Shown here: one piece after another, positions 33,126 to 40,192 of the stretch
Position numbering within the stretch: the first letter of the stretch is position 1
How the letters are laid out: each line of letters begins with the position of its first letter
Assembly (NCBI GenBank): GCA_037139095.1
Contig: JBAXHD010000001.1
Coordinates: 124,001 to 188,000 of the forward strand
Reading direction: 5' to 3'
Length of the DNA: 64,000 nt
Source of the DNA: WLMZ01 sp037139095
GTDB taxonomy: Bacteria > Actinomycetota > Acidimicrobiia > Acidimicrobiales > Ilumatobacteraceae
Notes under the pieces: generated by a model
Database searches by the model: none
What the model saw: only the letters and a program-made list of their open reading frames with translations
Told to the model about the DNA's origin: nothing
Made by a program: the position numbers and the translations under genes

Positions 33126-33131
33126 AGTGTA
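33126..33131 (-). promoter_or_regulatory. Probable -10 box of leaderless MFS-transporter transcript
   Basis: TACACT, 8 nt upstream of the GTG start at 33117. Confidence 0.45.
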
Positions 33132-33174
33132 GTGGTGCCGCGGTCTGGCGTCTTTGGAGTATTTGCCCGAGCGG

Positions 33175-34113
33175 CTAGGCGATAGAACCGGGACCGGGTT
33201 CGACGATGTGTTCGTTCGCTGGGCGCGCGTCGAGCACGCCTTTGCCGATGACCGCGGTGAGGATGATGAGTCCTCCGAGCAACGTGGTGACCTTGGGCTT
33301 CTCGCCGACAAAGAGGAACACCCAAATCGGCACGAACACCGTTTCCGTCTGGGCGAAAATGGTCATTGCGACCGCGGGTACGGTGCGTGACGCAGCGTTG
33401 AAGAGCGTGGTGCCGACCACGATGAACACGGCGCCGTGCAAGAGCGCAAATGATGTGTCGCGCGCGGGGGGAAGCAACGTGTTGCCGTTGCTGACCGTGA
33501 CGATGCCGCAGACCAAAATCATGAGGGCCGCGTATCCAGGTAGCGCTGGCGACCAGTCTCGTTCGGGGTCGGATCGCACGCACACGGTGTAGACAGCAAA
33601 ACCAAACGCAGAGCCAATGGCGGCCATGTTGCCGGCCATGTTTCCTGCGCTGAGGTCTGACAACACCATCACTGCAAGACCCACGAGAGCGAGCGCAATC
33701 GCGGCGATCGTGATACGGGTGAGTCGCTCGCCTAAAAAGATGCGGGCCAGGATTACCGCGATCAGCGGAACGATCGACGACAGAAACGCAGCGTTGGCGC
33801 CCGTGGTGGTCTTGAGCGCGTAGACGAATCCGATTGAGGCCAAGAACAGTGAGGCACAGCCAAGCAGCATTGGTTTGCCCGACGTGAACGCCTTCGGCAG
33901 GGTCCAACCTTTGCCTCGGGCGAGACCAACGATTTCGACGACCACCATGATGCCAATCGAACGCCAGATCAGGTATTGCCACGCGTCGGCATGGTGTGAG
34001 TTCTTGGCTGTGACGGCTCCGAAGCTCCACGTAAGACCAGCGAGGCATGCCATCAGGGAGGCGCCGAAGGGCACGCGAGCGTGCGTCGAGGTCGCTGTGG
34101 CGGTTGCGGTCAC
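33175..34113 (-). CDS. EamA/DMT-family transporter
   Basis: 312 residues with ten predicted helices in two EamA repeats: GASLMACLAGLTWSFGAVTA and WQYLIWRSIGIMVVVEI in the first, LHGAVFIVVGTTLFNAASRT and LLGGLIILTAVIGKGVLDA in the second. It is a drug/metabolite transporter, substrate unknown. The GTG start follows a TAGGTT box at 7 nt. The MFS gene lies downstream on the same strand, 57 bp away, with its own box. Confidence 0.88.
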   Translation of the reverse strand: MTATATATSTHARVPFGASLMACLAGLTWSFGAVTAKNSHHADAWQYLIWRSIGIMVVVEIVGLARGKGWTLPKAFTSGKPMLLGCASLFLASIGFVYALKTTTGANAAFLSSIVPLIAVILARIFLGERLTRITIAAIALALVGLAVMVLSDLSAGNMAGNMAAIGSAFGFAVYTVCVRSDPERDWSPALPGYAALMILVCGIVTVSNGNTLLPPARDTSFALLHGAVFIVVGTTLFNAASRTVPAVAMTIFAQTETVFVPIWVFLFVGEKPKVTTLLGGLIILTAVIGKGVLDARPANEHIVEPGPGSIA

Positions 34114-34120
34114 GATTTCA

Positions 34121-34126
34121 AACCTA
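34121..34126 (-). promoter_or_regulatory. Probable -10 box of leaderless EamA-transporter transcript
   Basis: TAGGTT, 7 nt upstream of the GTG start at 34113. Confidence 0.45.
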
Positions 34127-34151
34127 TAAGGCGTTGCCTGTGGAAGCGAGG

Positions 34152-34170
34152 TCCCTCAGCGATTGAGGGA
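34152..34170 (-). terminator. Hairpin downstream of ychF without T-run
   Basis: A 7-bp perfect stem (TCCCTCA/TGAGGGA) with a 5-nt loop starts 14 nt after the ychF stop. No T-run follows, so this would be an actinobacterial-type terminator without U tail. Confidence 0.4.
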
Positions 34171-34184
34171 GCGGACGCTTGTGC

Positions 34185-35273
34185 TTAGGCGCCGTGCAGG
34201 AACTCGGTGACGTCGCCATCAACGAATTCGTAGTCTTTGCCTTCGACGCGCAGCTTGCCTACTTCGCGGGCCTGCTTCCATGAGCCGAGCGCGAGGAGTT
34301 CGTCCCACTGGATGACCTCGGCGCGGATGAACCGACGCTGTAGATCGGTGTGGATGCGACCAGCGCACTCGGGTGCCTTTGAGCCGGCACGGAAGGTCCA
34401 CGCACGGGTCTCTTTCTCGCCGGTGGTGAGGAAGGTGCGCAAACCGAGCAGGTGGTAGGCGCTGCGCACCATGCGGAATAACGCGCCTTCGCCTAGGCCG
34501 AAGCCTTCGAGCATCTCGGCGCGCTCGACTGGATCGACGATGGTGGCTGCTTCGGCCTCAAGTTGCACGCACATACCGATGACCTCAACGTTGGCGCCGG
34601 CATCGTTGAGCTCGGCGCGAACGCGAGCTTCGACCGCAGGGATGGTGTCGAGTTCGTTTTCGCCCACGTTGACCACAACCAATACGGGGCGGTTGGTGAG
34701 CAAGAAATGCGGTGCGAGTTGCTCTTGGAATTCGGGCTTCAGGTTGGCCCGATAGAGCGGACGTCCGTTGCTGAGCGCTTCGTTGGCGGCTTCGAGGGCA
34801 GCAATTTCGTCGCCGAGACCCTTATCGAGTTTCGAGGCGCGGATGGCTTGATTGAGACGCTTCTCGACGGTCTCAAGGTCGGCTAAGGCCAGTTCGATCT
34901 CGACGATGCGAAGGTGCTCGAGTGGGTCGTCGGGGCCGGTGACATCGCCGTCGACAAACGCGCGCAGCACGAACACGATGGCATCGACTTCGCGGATGTT
35001 GGCGAGGAACTTGTTGCCGAGACCTTCGCCCTTGCTGGCGCCTTCAACGAGGCCGCCGATGTCGACCACCTGCACCGAGGCGTGCACCAAGGTCTTGGTC
35101 TTGCTCATTACGGCGAGTTGATCGACGCGAGTGTCGGGCACCTTGGCCACACCAATGTTGGGGTCCTTGGTCGCAAACGGATACGGCGCGGCGAGCGCAC
35201 CGCCACCGGTGAGAGCGTTGTACAGCGAACTCTTGCCCGCATTGGGAAGGCCAACCAGGCCGAAACGTTCCAT
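34185..35273 (-). CDS. ychF: Redox-regulated ATPase YchF (OLA1 family)
   Basis: 362 residues, standard length. An Obg-related P-loop protein that binds ribosomes and prefers ATP. G1 GLPNAGKSS, G3 DIGGLVEGASKGEGLG, and the altered G4 region (NVGEN) typical of YchF are seen; the central coiled-coil (ADLETVEKRLNQAI) and the C-terminal TGS domain (TRAWTFRAGSKAPECAGRIH) follow. ATG 35273 gives the usual N terminus MERFGLVGLPNAG; a TAGCCT box lies 10 nt upstream. Confidence 0.96.
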   Translation of the reverse strand: MERFGLVGLPNAGKSSLYNALTGGGALAAPYPFATKDPNIGVAKVPDTRVDQLAVMSKTKTLVHASVQVVDIGGLVEGASKGEGLGNKFLANIREVDAIVFVLRAFVDGDVTGPDDPLEHLRIVEIELALADLETVEKRLNQAIRASKLDKGLGDEIAALEAANEALSNGRPLYRANLKPEFQEQLAPHFLLTNRPVLVVVNVGENELDTIPAVEARVRAELNDAGANVEVIGMCVQLEAEAATIVDPVERAEMLEGFGLGEGALFRMVRSAYHLLGLRTFLTTGEKETRAWTFRAGSKAPECAGRIHTDLQRRFIRAEVIQWDELLALGSWKQAREVGKLRVEGKDYEFVDGDVTEFLHGA

Positions 35274-35381
35274 AACGCCCGTGAGGCTACCGGCAGCGCT
35301 GACCCGAGTGGCCGTTCGCTCTGGGTTGTAGAGCCGGCGAAGCAGCGAGTTGCGCCACGAATCACCGGCTGAGTGGGTGGC

Positions 35382-35387
35382 TACGCT
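35382..35387 (+). promoter_or_regulatory. Probable -10 box of leaderless PHP-gene transcript
   Basis: TACGCT, 7 nt upstream of the GTG at 35395. Confidence 0.45.
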
Positions 35388-35394
35388 GTGCCAC

Positions 35395-36411
35395 GTGACT
35401 CCCGTTGAGGCCCTCGAGCGTGTGCTGCATTGCCTCGACCGTGCCAACGACAGCGGGTTCAAGACGAAGGCATTCGCGAGGGCGCTCGAAGTGGTGAGGG
35501 GCATCTCGGCTGATGAGTTGGCCCAACGGGCAGCAAGTAACACGCTCACTCAACTCGAGGGCATCGGCGACAGTTCGGCCAACGTGATCACCCAAGCGCT
35601 GAACGGAGACTCCACGTATCTCGACGATCTCGATCGCAAGACGGGCATCGCGATGTCCTCGGGCGGTGCCGTGTATCGGGCTGCGCTGCGCGGCGATTGC
35701 CACATGCATTCACGCTGGAGCGACGGCGGTGCTTCGGTCGAGGCGATGGCACGCACGGCGATCTCGCTTGGCCACGACTACATCGTGCTCACCGACCACA
35801 GCGCTCGGCTCACGATCGCCCACGGACTCGACCGCTACCGCCTGCTCGACCAACTCGGCGATGTCGGCCAACTCAACGAACGCCTTGCCCCGTTTCGCAT
35901 TCTCACCGGGATGGAGGTCGACATTCTCGAAGACGGCTCGCTCGATCTCGACCTCGACCTGCTTGCCGAACTCGATGTGGTGGTGGCCAGTGTGCACAGC
36001 AAGCTGCGAATGGATGCCGATGCCATGACCGCCCGAATGTTGGCGGCCGTGAGTTCGCCCCACGTTGATGTGCTCGGGCATTGCACCGGCCGGCTGATTG
36101 GCAAGCGCCCCGAATCCACCTTCGACGCCGATGTCGTGTTCGGAGCATGCGCGGCATCTCGCACCGCTGTAGAGCTGAACTGCCGGCCCGAGCGGCTGGA
36201 CCCGCCTGCCGATCTGCTCGATCGTGCAATCGAGCTCGGGTGTTTCTTTGCGATCAACTCTGATGCCCATGCCACGGGCCAACTCGAGTGGCAGCCCTTT
36301 GGCTGCGACACCGCTAGCCAGCACGGGGTGCCGCTCGAACGCATCATCAACACATGGTCCGCCGATGAGCTATTGGCATGGACCGGGCGCAGCAACCTTG
36401 CCTCGCATTGA
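35395..36411 (+). CDS. PHP-domain phosphoesterase with N-terminal helix-hairpin-helix region
   Basis: 338 residues. The N-terminal about 85 residues (LERVLHCLDRANDSGFKTKAF..., LTQLEGIGDSSANVI) look like the helix-hairpin-helix DNA-binding part seen in PolX. The PHP domain follows with all metal-ligand motifs: RGDCHMHSRWSDGG, LTDHSARL, GMEVDIL, ASVHSKL, GHCTGR and INSDAHATGQ. This is the C-terminal half of a bacterial PolX without its polymerase domain, so a nuclease or phosphoesterase role in DNA repair is likely (inference). GTG 35395 is chosen on the TACGCT box; an in-frame ATG at 35350 is less likely. Confidence 0.88.
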   Translation: MTPVEALERVLHCLDRANDSGFKTKAFARALEVVRGISADELAQRAASNTLTQLEGIGDSSANVITQALNGDSTYLDDLDRKTGIAMSSGGAVYRAALRGDCHMHSRWSDGGASVEAMARTAISLGHDYIVLTDHSARLTIAHGLDRYRLLDQLGDVGQLNERLAPFRILTGMEVDILEDGSLDLDLDLLAELDVVVASVHSKLRMDADAMTARMLAAVSSPHVDVLGHCTGRLIGKRPESTFDADVVFGACAASRTAVELNCRPERLDPPADLLDRAIELGCFFAINSDAHATGQLEWQPFGCDTASQHGVPLERIINTWSADELLAWTGRSNLASH

Positions 36412-36442
36412 TCTCAAGGTGGGAGCCGTCGATCCTGGCCGA

Positions 36443-36448
36443 TAGAGT
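36443..36448 (+). promoter_or_regulatory. Probable -10 box of leaderless bL37 transcript
   Basis: TAGAGT, 8 nt upstream of the ATG at 36457. Confidence 0.5.
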
Positions 36449-36456
36449 CGTCAGCT

Positions 36457-36543
36457 ATGTCGAAGAAGACCAAAAAGCGCAAGGCCAGAATGCGCCGCTC
36501 GAAGGCCAACCACGGTAAGCGTCCAAACATGGGACGCGGCTAA
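36457..36543 (+). CDS. 50S ribosomal protein bL37
   Basis: A 28-residue basic peptide: MSKKTKKRKARMRR then SKANHGKRPNMGRG. The SKANHGKRPN block is the hallmark of the mycobacterial/actinobacterial large-subunit protein bL37, as I recall its sequence. Like bS22 (23960) it is a free-standing mini-gene, here between a PHP gene and a VOC gene, with a TAGAGT box 8 nt upstream and no Shine-Dalgarno site. A weak hairpin (about 36572-36591, CAACC.../...GGTTG) lies downstream. Confidence 0.9.
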   Translation: MSKKTKKRKARMRRSKANHGKRPNMGRG

Positions 36544-36645
36544 CACCACGTTGTCTGTTGCGCGGCATGGCCAACCTCCCGTGCGGGGTTGCATGGTCGT
36601 TCCCGTTGTTTGTGTTTTCGCCGTTCTGCCTGCTGTGAGCACGCC

Positions 36646-37275
36646 GTGACCACTGTGGTCGAGCTCCAACTCGCTGCTGATCCCAACTCCTGGCGTTCCG
36701 CCGGATTTTTTGTCGACCCCGCTGACACTATGCGTTTTGCGGGCATTCTTGTGCGCTGTGTCGCTCCCAGCGAGGACGCTCCCACCGGAATCATCTCGTG
36801 GACCCTCGCCGATGCTCCAGAAGCCACGGTGTCTGCCATCGATGGGCTGATCACCACTCATGCTGCAGCGCCCGACCTTTCGCAGGTCGCAGCCACCCAT
36901 CCCAACGGCGTGACCAGCATCGATCATCTCGTGATCTATACCCCCAACCTTGAGGCCACCTGCGATGCCATCGCTGCTGCCACCGATGCCCCACTGAAGC
37001 GCATCCGCGAAGTTGGGCCGCTGCGCCAAGGCTTTCACCGGCTTGGCGAACTCATTATCGAGGTCGTCTCGTTCCCCGAAGTTGCGGTTCAGTCGGCCAC
37101 CTTTTGGGGCTTGGCGTTCAATGCCGTGAACCTCGATTCAATGTTCGACACCTACGGTGACGCCGTGATGTCGAAACCCAAAAATGCTGTTCAGCCCGGT
37201 CGACAGATTTCGTCGTTTCGCGAAGGTGCGGGCCTGAACCTTCCGGTTGCGGTGATGACGATTCATACTCGCTGA
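36646..37275 (+). CDS. VOC (glyoxalase-like) superfamily protein
   Basis: 209 residues from GTG 36646. The C-terminal part (SIDHLVIYTPNLEATCDAIAAATDA, GFHRLGELIIEVVSFP, FWGLAFNAVNLDSM) shows the beta-alpha-beta-beta-beta pattern of VOC domains with one clear metal-ligand-type His (IDHLVI) and Glu (LIIEVV). The N-terminal 90 residues (ELQLAADPNSWRSAGFFVDP) could be a diverged first half. The reaction is unknown. It follows bL37 by 102 bp and precedes the L,D-transpeptidase gene by 24 bp. Confidence 0.8.
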   Translation: MTTVVELQLAADPNSWRSAGFFVDPADTMRFAGILVRCVAPSEDAPTGIISWTLADAPEATVSAIDGLITTHAAAPDLSQVAATHPNGVTSIDHLVIYTPNLEATCDAIAAATDAPLKRIREVGPLRQGFHRLGELIIEVVSFPEVAVQSATFWGLAFNAVNLDSMFDTYGDAVMSKPKNAVQPGRQISSFREGAGLNLPVAVMTIHTR

Positions 37276-37285
37276 GTGGCCGCCT

Positions 37286-37291
37286 TAGACT
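37286..37291 (+). promoter_or_regulatory. Probable -10 box of leaderless L,D-transpeptidase transcript
   Basis: TAGACT, 8 nt upstream of the ATG at 37300. Confidence 0.45.
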
Positions 37292-37299
37292 CAGCCCCT

Positions 37300-37971
37300 A
37301 TGCGACGCGAACACCGGATTTTGCTTGGCGCATTCGTTGGCTTTTTAGCACTGGTACTCGGTGCCCGTTTGATCGGTGCCGGCTCGTCGCCAAACAAGGT
37401 GGCTGCCAATCCGGTCGAGTCAGTGTCGGTTGGTGCTGCCAGTAGCACGTTGCCACTGGTGCCCGTTGGTGGCGTCGACCCTGTGGCCTCGGTGGCTCCC
37501 GTTGTCGAGACCGCAGCCACTACCACCACCACAACCGCTGCTGCCCCGGTCAGCAATGGCTGCGCTGCATCGGGTCATTCGGCTGTTGTCGATCGGGCCA
37601 ATCAGCGCACCTGGCTTTGTAACGACGGGCAGATCACCGAAACGTTCGTGATGACCAGTGCCACCACTCAGCCTGACCCCGGCACGTACAAGGTGTATGC
37701 GAAAGATCTCAACTCGAGTTCAATGCTCACCGGCAAGTTCTCGACCATGACCCACTTTGTTGCGTTTGCGCGCGGCAAATATTCGGGCGCACGCATCGCG
37801 TTTCACTCGATACCGAAGTACACCAATGGCGACTATGTGCAGCCACTCGAGTCGGTTGGCACTGCCGAAAAACGCGGATCGTCGTCGGGGTGCATCCGGG
37901 TGTTACTCAACGACTCGGTGAAGATCTGGCACTGGCTCAACAAGGGCGACCCCGTCATCGTGGTGTCGTGA
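37300..37971 (+). CDS. L,D-transpeptidase (YkuD domain)
   Basis: 223 residues: a membrane anchor (ILLGAFVGFLALVLGARLIGA), a Thr/Ala-rich linker (AATTTTTTAAAP) and a YkuD catalytic domain. The catalytic pattern is present: HSIPKYTNGDYVQPLE followed by KRGSSSGCIRVLLND, with His in the HxIP segment and the nucleophile Cys in SSGCIRV. Such enzymes form 3-3 crosslinks in peptidoglycan or attach proteins to it outside the cell. It converges with the nuclease gene, 25 bp apart. Confidence 0.88.
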   Translation: MRREHRILLGAFVGFLALVLGARLIGAGSSPNKVAANPVESVSVGAASSTLPLVPVGGVDPVASVAPVVETAATTTTTTAAAPVSNGCAASGHSAVVDRANQRTWLCNDGQITETFVMTSATTQPDPGTYKVYAKDLNSSSMLTGKFSTMTHFVAFARGKYSGARIAFHSIPKYTNGDYVQPLESVGTAEKRGSSSGCIRVLLNDSVKIWHWLNKGDPVIVVS

Positions 37972-37996
37972 TCGAAGGCTGAAGGCAGTGTGATCG

Positions 37997-38968
37997 CTAC
38001 GGAGCGAACGCGTCGCCGTCGCTGTTGTCGTCGCTGTTGTCGTTGCTCTGATTGAGATACGCCTGACCCGCCGCGCATGTTGCCGACAGCGGACACCATC
38101 GGCATGATGCGCCGGGCTGAGTAATGGCGGGTCGGCCTTCGACCTTCAGTTCGACGAGCGCGTTGATGCCATCGAGCGTTCGACGCAGGGCTGAACGCAA
38201 CAGGCCCTCGGTGACCTCTTCGGTAATTGGCTGCGCCGAATCGAGATAAAAGCTAGCCAGTAGGCGAGGCGGCACCCGACGCGACAACGTCTCGACGAGG
38301 GCGTAGAAGCGAAGGTCTTCTCGATGGCGAGCCTGCACTCGACCGCTTTTGAGGTCGACGATGAGCTTGCGGCTTTCGCGGCCTTCGGGCTTACCGATGG
38401 TGAGGTCGCTACGGCCGCGTAGCAGGATCGGGCCATCGACTGGCCACTGCGTGCTCGACTCGGTCACTGGTCGAGAGCGCGGATCGAGTGGAGGAAAGCA
38501 CTCCATGAACTTGGTGACAAGGTCGCTCGCTTGGCCCCGAAGGTCGGCTTGATCGGCAGGCTCAAGCGTGTCGAGCCACAGACCCAACCCGCTTTCTTCG
38601 TTGACGAGTCGCCTCACTGCGTCATCGACAAGGTCAATAGGCACTGCCTCGCCGCGCCAGTTGATGAGCAACTGAATCGCTCGGTGCGCAACCTGGCCGC
38701 GGGCGCGTGCCGGGGTCCATGAGAAGTCGTCGGGCGCGAGGTAGTGCGCTTCGCAGTCGAACACGCTTGCCAAGGTGTGCTTGGTGATGAACATGGTGTT
38801 GCCATTGAGGCGATCGGTGAAATGGGCAAATGCTTCGTTGGCTTCGTCGCGAAGATCGTTGATGAACGCCTCGGAGAACACCAATGGCTCGCCGCTGCGG
38901 CGCAAGACAGCAAGGGTCGATTCTTGGGCCGGCGTGAGGCGGGTGAGTGCGCTCGAGTGGTCGCTCAT
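37997..38968 (-). CDS. RecB-like PD-(D/E)XK nuclease with Fe-S cluster motif
   Basis: 323 residues. RecB-family motifs in order: GQVAHRAIQ (His95), RGRSDLTIG (Asp188), LIVDLKSGR (Asp205, Lys207) and HREDLRFYAL. Cys72 (FDCEAHY) and the C-terminal triplet C289-x2-C292-x5-C298 (CRWCPLSATC) reproduce the one-plus-three Cys arrangement that holds a 4Fe-4S cluster in Cas4, AddB and Exo5. It is probably a single-strand DNA exonuclease in repair. No cas or add genes are nearby. The tail (NDNSDDNSDGD) is acidic and encoded by a 12-bp repeat. ATG 38968 follows a TAGTGT box at 7 nt. Confidence 0.88.
   Translation of the reverse strand: MSDHSSALTRLTPAQESTLAVLRRSGEPLVFSEAFINDLRDEANEAFAHFTDRLNGNTMFITKHTLASVFDCEAHYLAPDDFSWTPARARGQVAHRAIQLLINWRGEAVPIDLVDDAVRRLVNEESGLGLWLDTLEPADQADLRGQASDLVTKFMECFPPLDPRSRPVTESSTQWPVDGPILLRGRSDLTIGKPEGRESRKLIVDLKSGRVQARHREDLRFYALVETLSRRVPPRLLASFYLDSAQPITEEVTEGLLRSALRRTLDGINALVELKVEGRPAITQPGASCRWCPLSATCAAGQAYLNQSNDNSDDNSDGDAFAP
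38017..38040 (-). repeat. Two 12-bp tandem units encoding the acidic tail of the nuclease
   Basis: CGTCGCTGTTGT (plus strand) occurs twice in direct succession, with a partial third copy. The period of 12 keeps the frame and encodes the Asn/Ser/Asp-rich tail. Confidence 0.7.
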
Positions 38969-38975
38969 GGTGAGG

Positions 38976-38981
38976 ACACTA
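38976..38981 (-). promoter_or_regulatory. Probable -10 box of leaderless nuclease transcript
   Basis: TAGTGT, 7 nt upstream of the ATG at 38968. Confidence 0.45.
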
Positions 38982-39036
38982 CTGACGACCTGTGACACCG
39001 TGAATCTCTCGCGCACCCCTTTGCCATGATGCCCCT

Positions 39037-39357
39037 ATGCAGTCCGGCAACACCATCGAATTCGCTCAGGCAGCCCGGGCACTCAGTCGTGAGGCGCAGC
39101 GCCGTGGGCTTGTGGGTCCCAGCTATCGCTGCCCGCCGCGTATCGTTGGGGTCGATCGTTCGTTGCGTCGTCATGCGGGCGGTGTGGTCATTGCGGTCAA
39201 GCTTCGTGGGCGTCCGTGGGCGGCTGTGCTTTCCGACATGATCGAAGGCGTCGTCGCTGCAAACGCGCTCACATCGCCCGTCGCCGATCGTCTCCGCTCT
39301 GATCTGTGGGAGGTGCTCGGCTTCGAGGCCACGCCCGTTCGCACTCGTGTGGCCTAG
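39037..39357 (+). CDS. Small conserved-looking protein of unknown function
   Basis: 106 residues, no signal peptide or membrane segment. The start reads MQSGNTIEFAQAARALSREA; a basic middle (RRGLVGPSYRCPPRIVGVDR) is followed by two short amphipathic helices (ADRLRSDLWEVLGF). I do not recognise the family. It is divergent from the Fe-S nuclease gene (69 bp apart) and ends 16 bp before tRNA-Leu. A CATGAT box 6 nt before the ATG may be its -10 element. Confidence 0.7.
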   Translation: MQSGNTIEFAQAARALSREAQRRGLVGPSYRCPPRIVGVDRSLRRHAGGVVIAVKLRGRPWAAVLSDMIEGVVAANALTSPVADRLRSDLWEVLGFEATPVRTRVA

Positions 39358-39373
39358 TGTGTGAACCGCACTG

Positions 39374-39460
39374 GCCCGGGTGGCGGAATTGGCAGACGCG
39401 GGGGGCTTAAACCCCCCTCCTTGCAAGAGGGTACGGGTTCGAGCCCCGTCCCGGGCACCA
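39374..39460 (+). tRNA. tRNA-Leu (anticodon TAA)
   Basis: Acceptor stem GCCCGGG/CCCGGGC with encoded CCA. The anticodon stem GGGGG/CCCCC carries the loop CTTAAAC (anticodon TAA). The long variable arm (CTCCTTGCAAGAGG) marks a class II tRNA, and the T arm is GGGTTCGAGCCCC. Confidence 0.96.
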
Positions 39461-39510
39461 GTGCCAATGGTGAGATCCGTCGTTGCTTCGCTGTGCAGTT
39501 TCCCCGTGGG

Positions 39511-39642
39511 TCAGACTCTGTCCCAAAACAACGCCAACGCAATTCCGTCCGGATCCTTGAAGTTCAGAATCGCTCCTGGCGCAATTTCGATCACGTTCGA
39601 GGCTTCATGCCGATGTGGCGCTGCCGATTGGTGCTGAGTCAT
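39511..39642 (-). pseudogene. 43-codon remnant of a VOC/glyoxalase gene, coupled to the cupin gene
   Basis: An open frame beginning at ATG 39642, which overlaps the cupin stop by 4 bp (ATGA). It encodes a short non-VOC start (MTQHQSAAPHRHEAS) and then NVIEIAPGAILNFKDPDG and IALALFWDRV. The latter closely resembles the last beta hairpin of VOC proteins (typically ...FRDPDGN.LEL). About 43 residues cannot form a VOC fold alone, so this is most likely what is left after an internal deletion. It may still be translated through coupling. Confidence 0.55.
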
Positions 39643-40121
39643 TGGCGCGGTCCAAGTGGCGGCCCCACCAGCTCGGCTCCGTACGGACCGATCGCGGCAA
39701 CAAGGCGGCCGATGTCGGGTTCGCCTTCGGGTGGCATGGTCACGCTGGGGGCTGGATCGCTGGCATCTACGTGATACGTCTCGAATCCGCCTGGGGTGAT
39801 GATCTCAAGCAGGCGAGCCTCGGTGCTGTCGACTCTGAAGGTGTGCGGGATATCGCGGGGGAGCCAGACCAATTCGCCCGAGTGCAACTGCTGGCGGCTG
39901 TCGCCGATGACCACTGTGATGGAGCCCTCAATCACGTAGAGGGCGGTGTCTTCGCGGTGATGCACGTGCATGGGCGGCGAGAAGTGCTGGCGCGCGGTTT
40001 GCTCGAACACGCCGAGCGTGCCGCCCGTTTCGCTGCTGTCGGCGAGGATGCGCAGCAGGCTTCCTACGAACCAGCGGTCGCGGGTAGTGGTGGGTCGTGC
40101 GGTGTGGATGGCTGCAGTCAT
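39639..40121 (-). CDS. Cupin-domain protein
   Basis: 160 residues. Cupin motif 1 reads PPMHVHHREDTALYVIEGS with metal-type His-x-His and Glu; motif 2 is GELVWLPRDIPHTFRV. Such single-barrel cupins are often small dioxygenases or detoxification proteins; the substrate is unknown. The ATG at 40121 has an excellent Shine-Dalgarno site (GGAGGA within CCTCCGGAGG). It is divergent from the TetR gene and shares its operator, so it is the likely target of that repressor. Confidence 0.85.
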   Translation of the reverse strand: MTAAIHTARPTTTRDRWFVGSLLRILADSSETGGTLGVFEQTARQHFSPPMHVHHREDTALYVIEGSITVVIGDSRQQLHSGELVWLPRDIPHTFRVDSTEARLLEIITPGGFETYHVDASDPAPSVTMPPEGEPDIGRLVAAIGPYGAELVGPPLGPRQ

Positions 40122-40153
40122 GGTGGGCTTCCTCCGGAGGTGATGATCGTTCA

Positions 40154-40180
40154 AATGATTAGAGTGACACTCTAATCATT
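40154..40180. promoter_or_regulatory. Perfect 27-bp operator between cupin and tetR
   Basis: A perfect inverted repeat AATGATTAGAGTG-A-CACTCTAATCATT centred at 40167. The embedded TCTAAT could serve as a -10 element in both directions (40171-40176 for tetR; 40158-40163 on the minus strand for the cupin gene). A TetR dimer bound here would block both promoters. Confidence 0.85.
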
Positions 40181-40192
40181 GAGTGGTACTTT

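Noticed and set aside
31946..34048. A 700-residue open frame on the minus strand spanning both transporter genes
   Set aside because: It runs in another frame through the MFS and EamA genes, its translation is Arg/His/Pro-rich without any domain, and both overlapped genes have clear family motifs and promoter boxes.
37997..38968. Reading the Fe-S nuclease as a Cas4 of a CRISPR system
   Set aside because: No repeat-spacer array and no other cas gene was found in the window; the motifs fit the wider RecB/Exo5/AddB group equally well.
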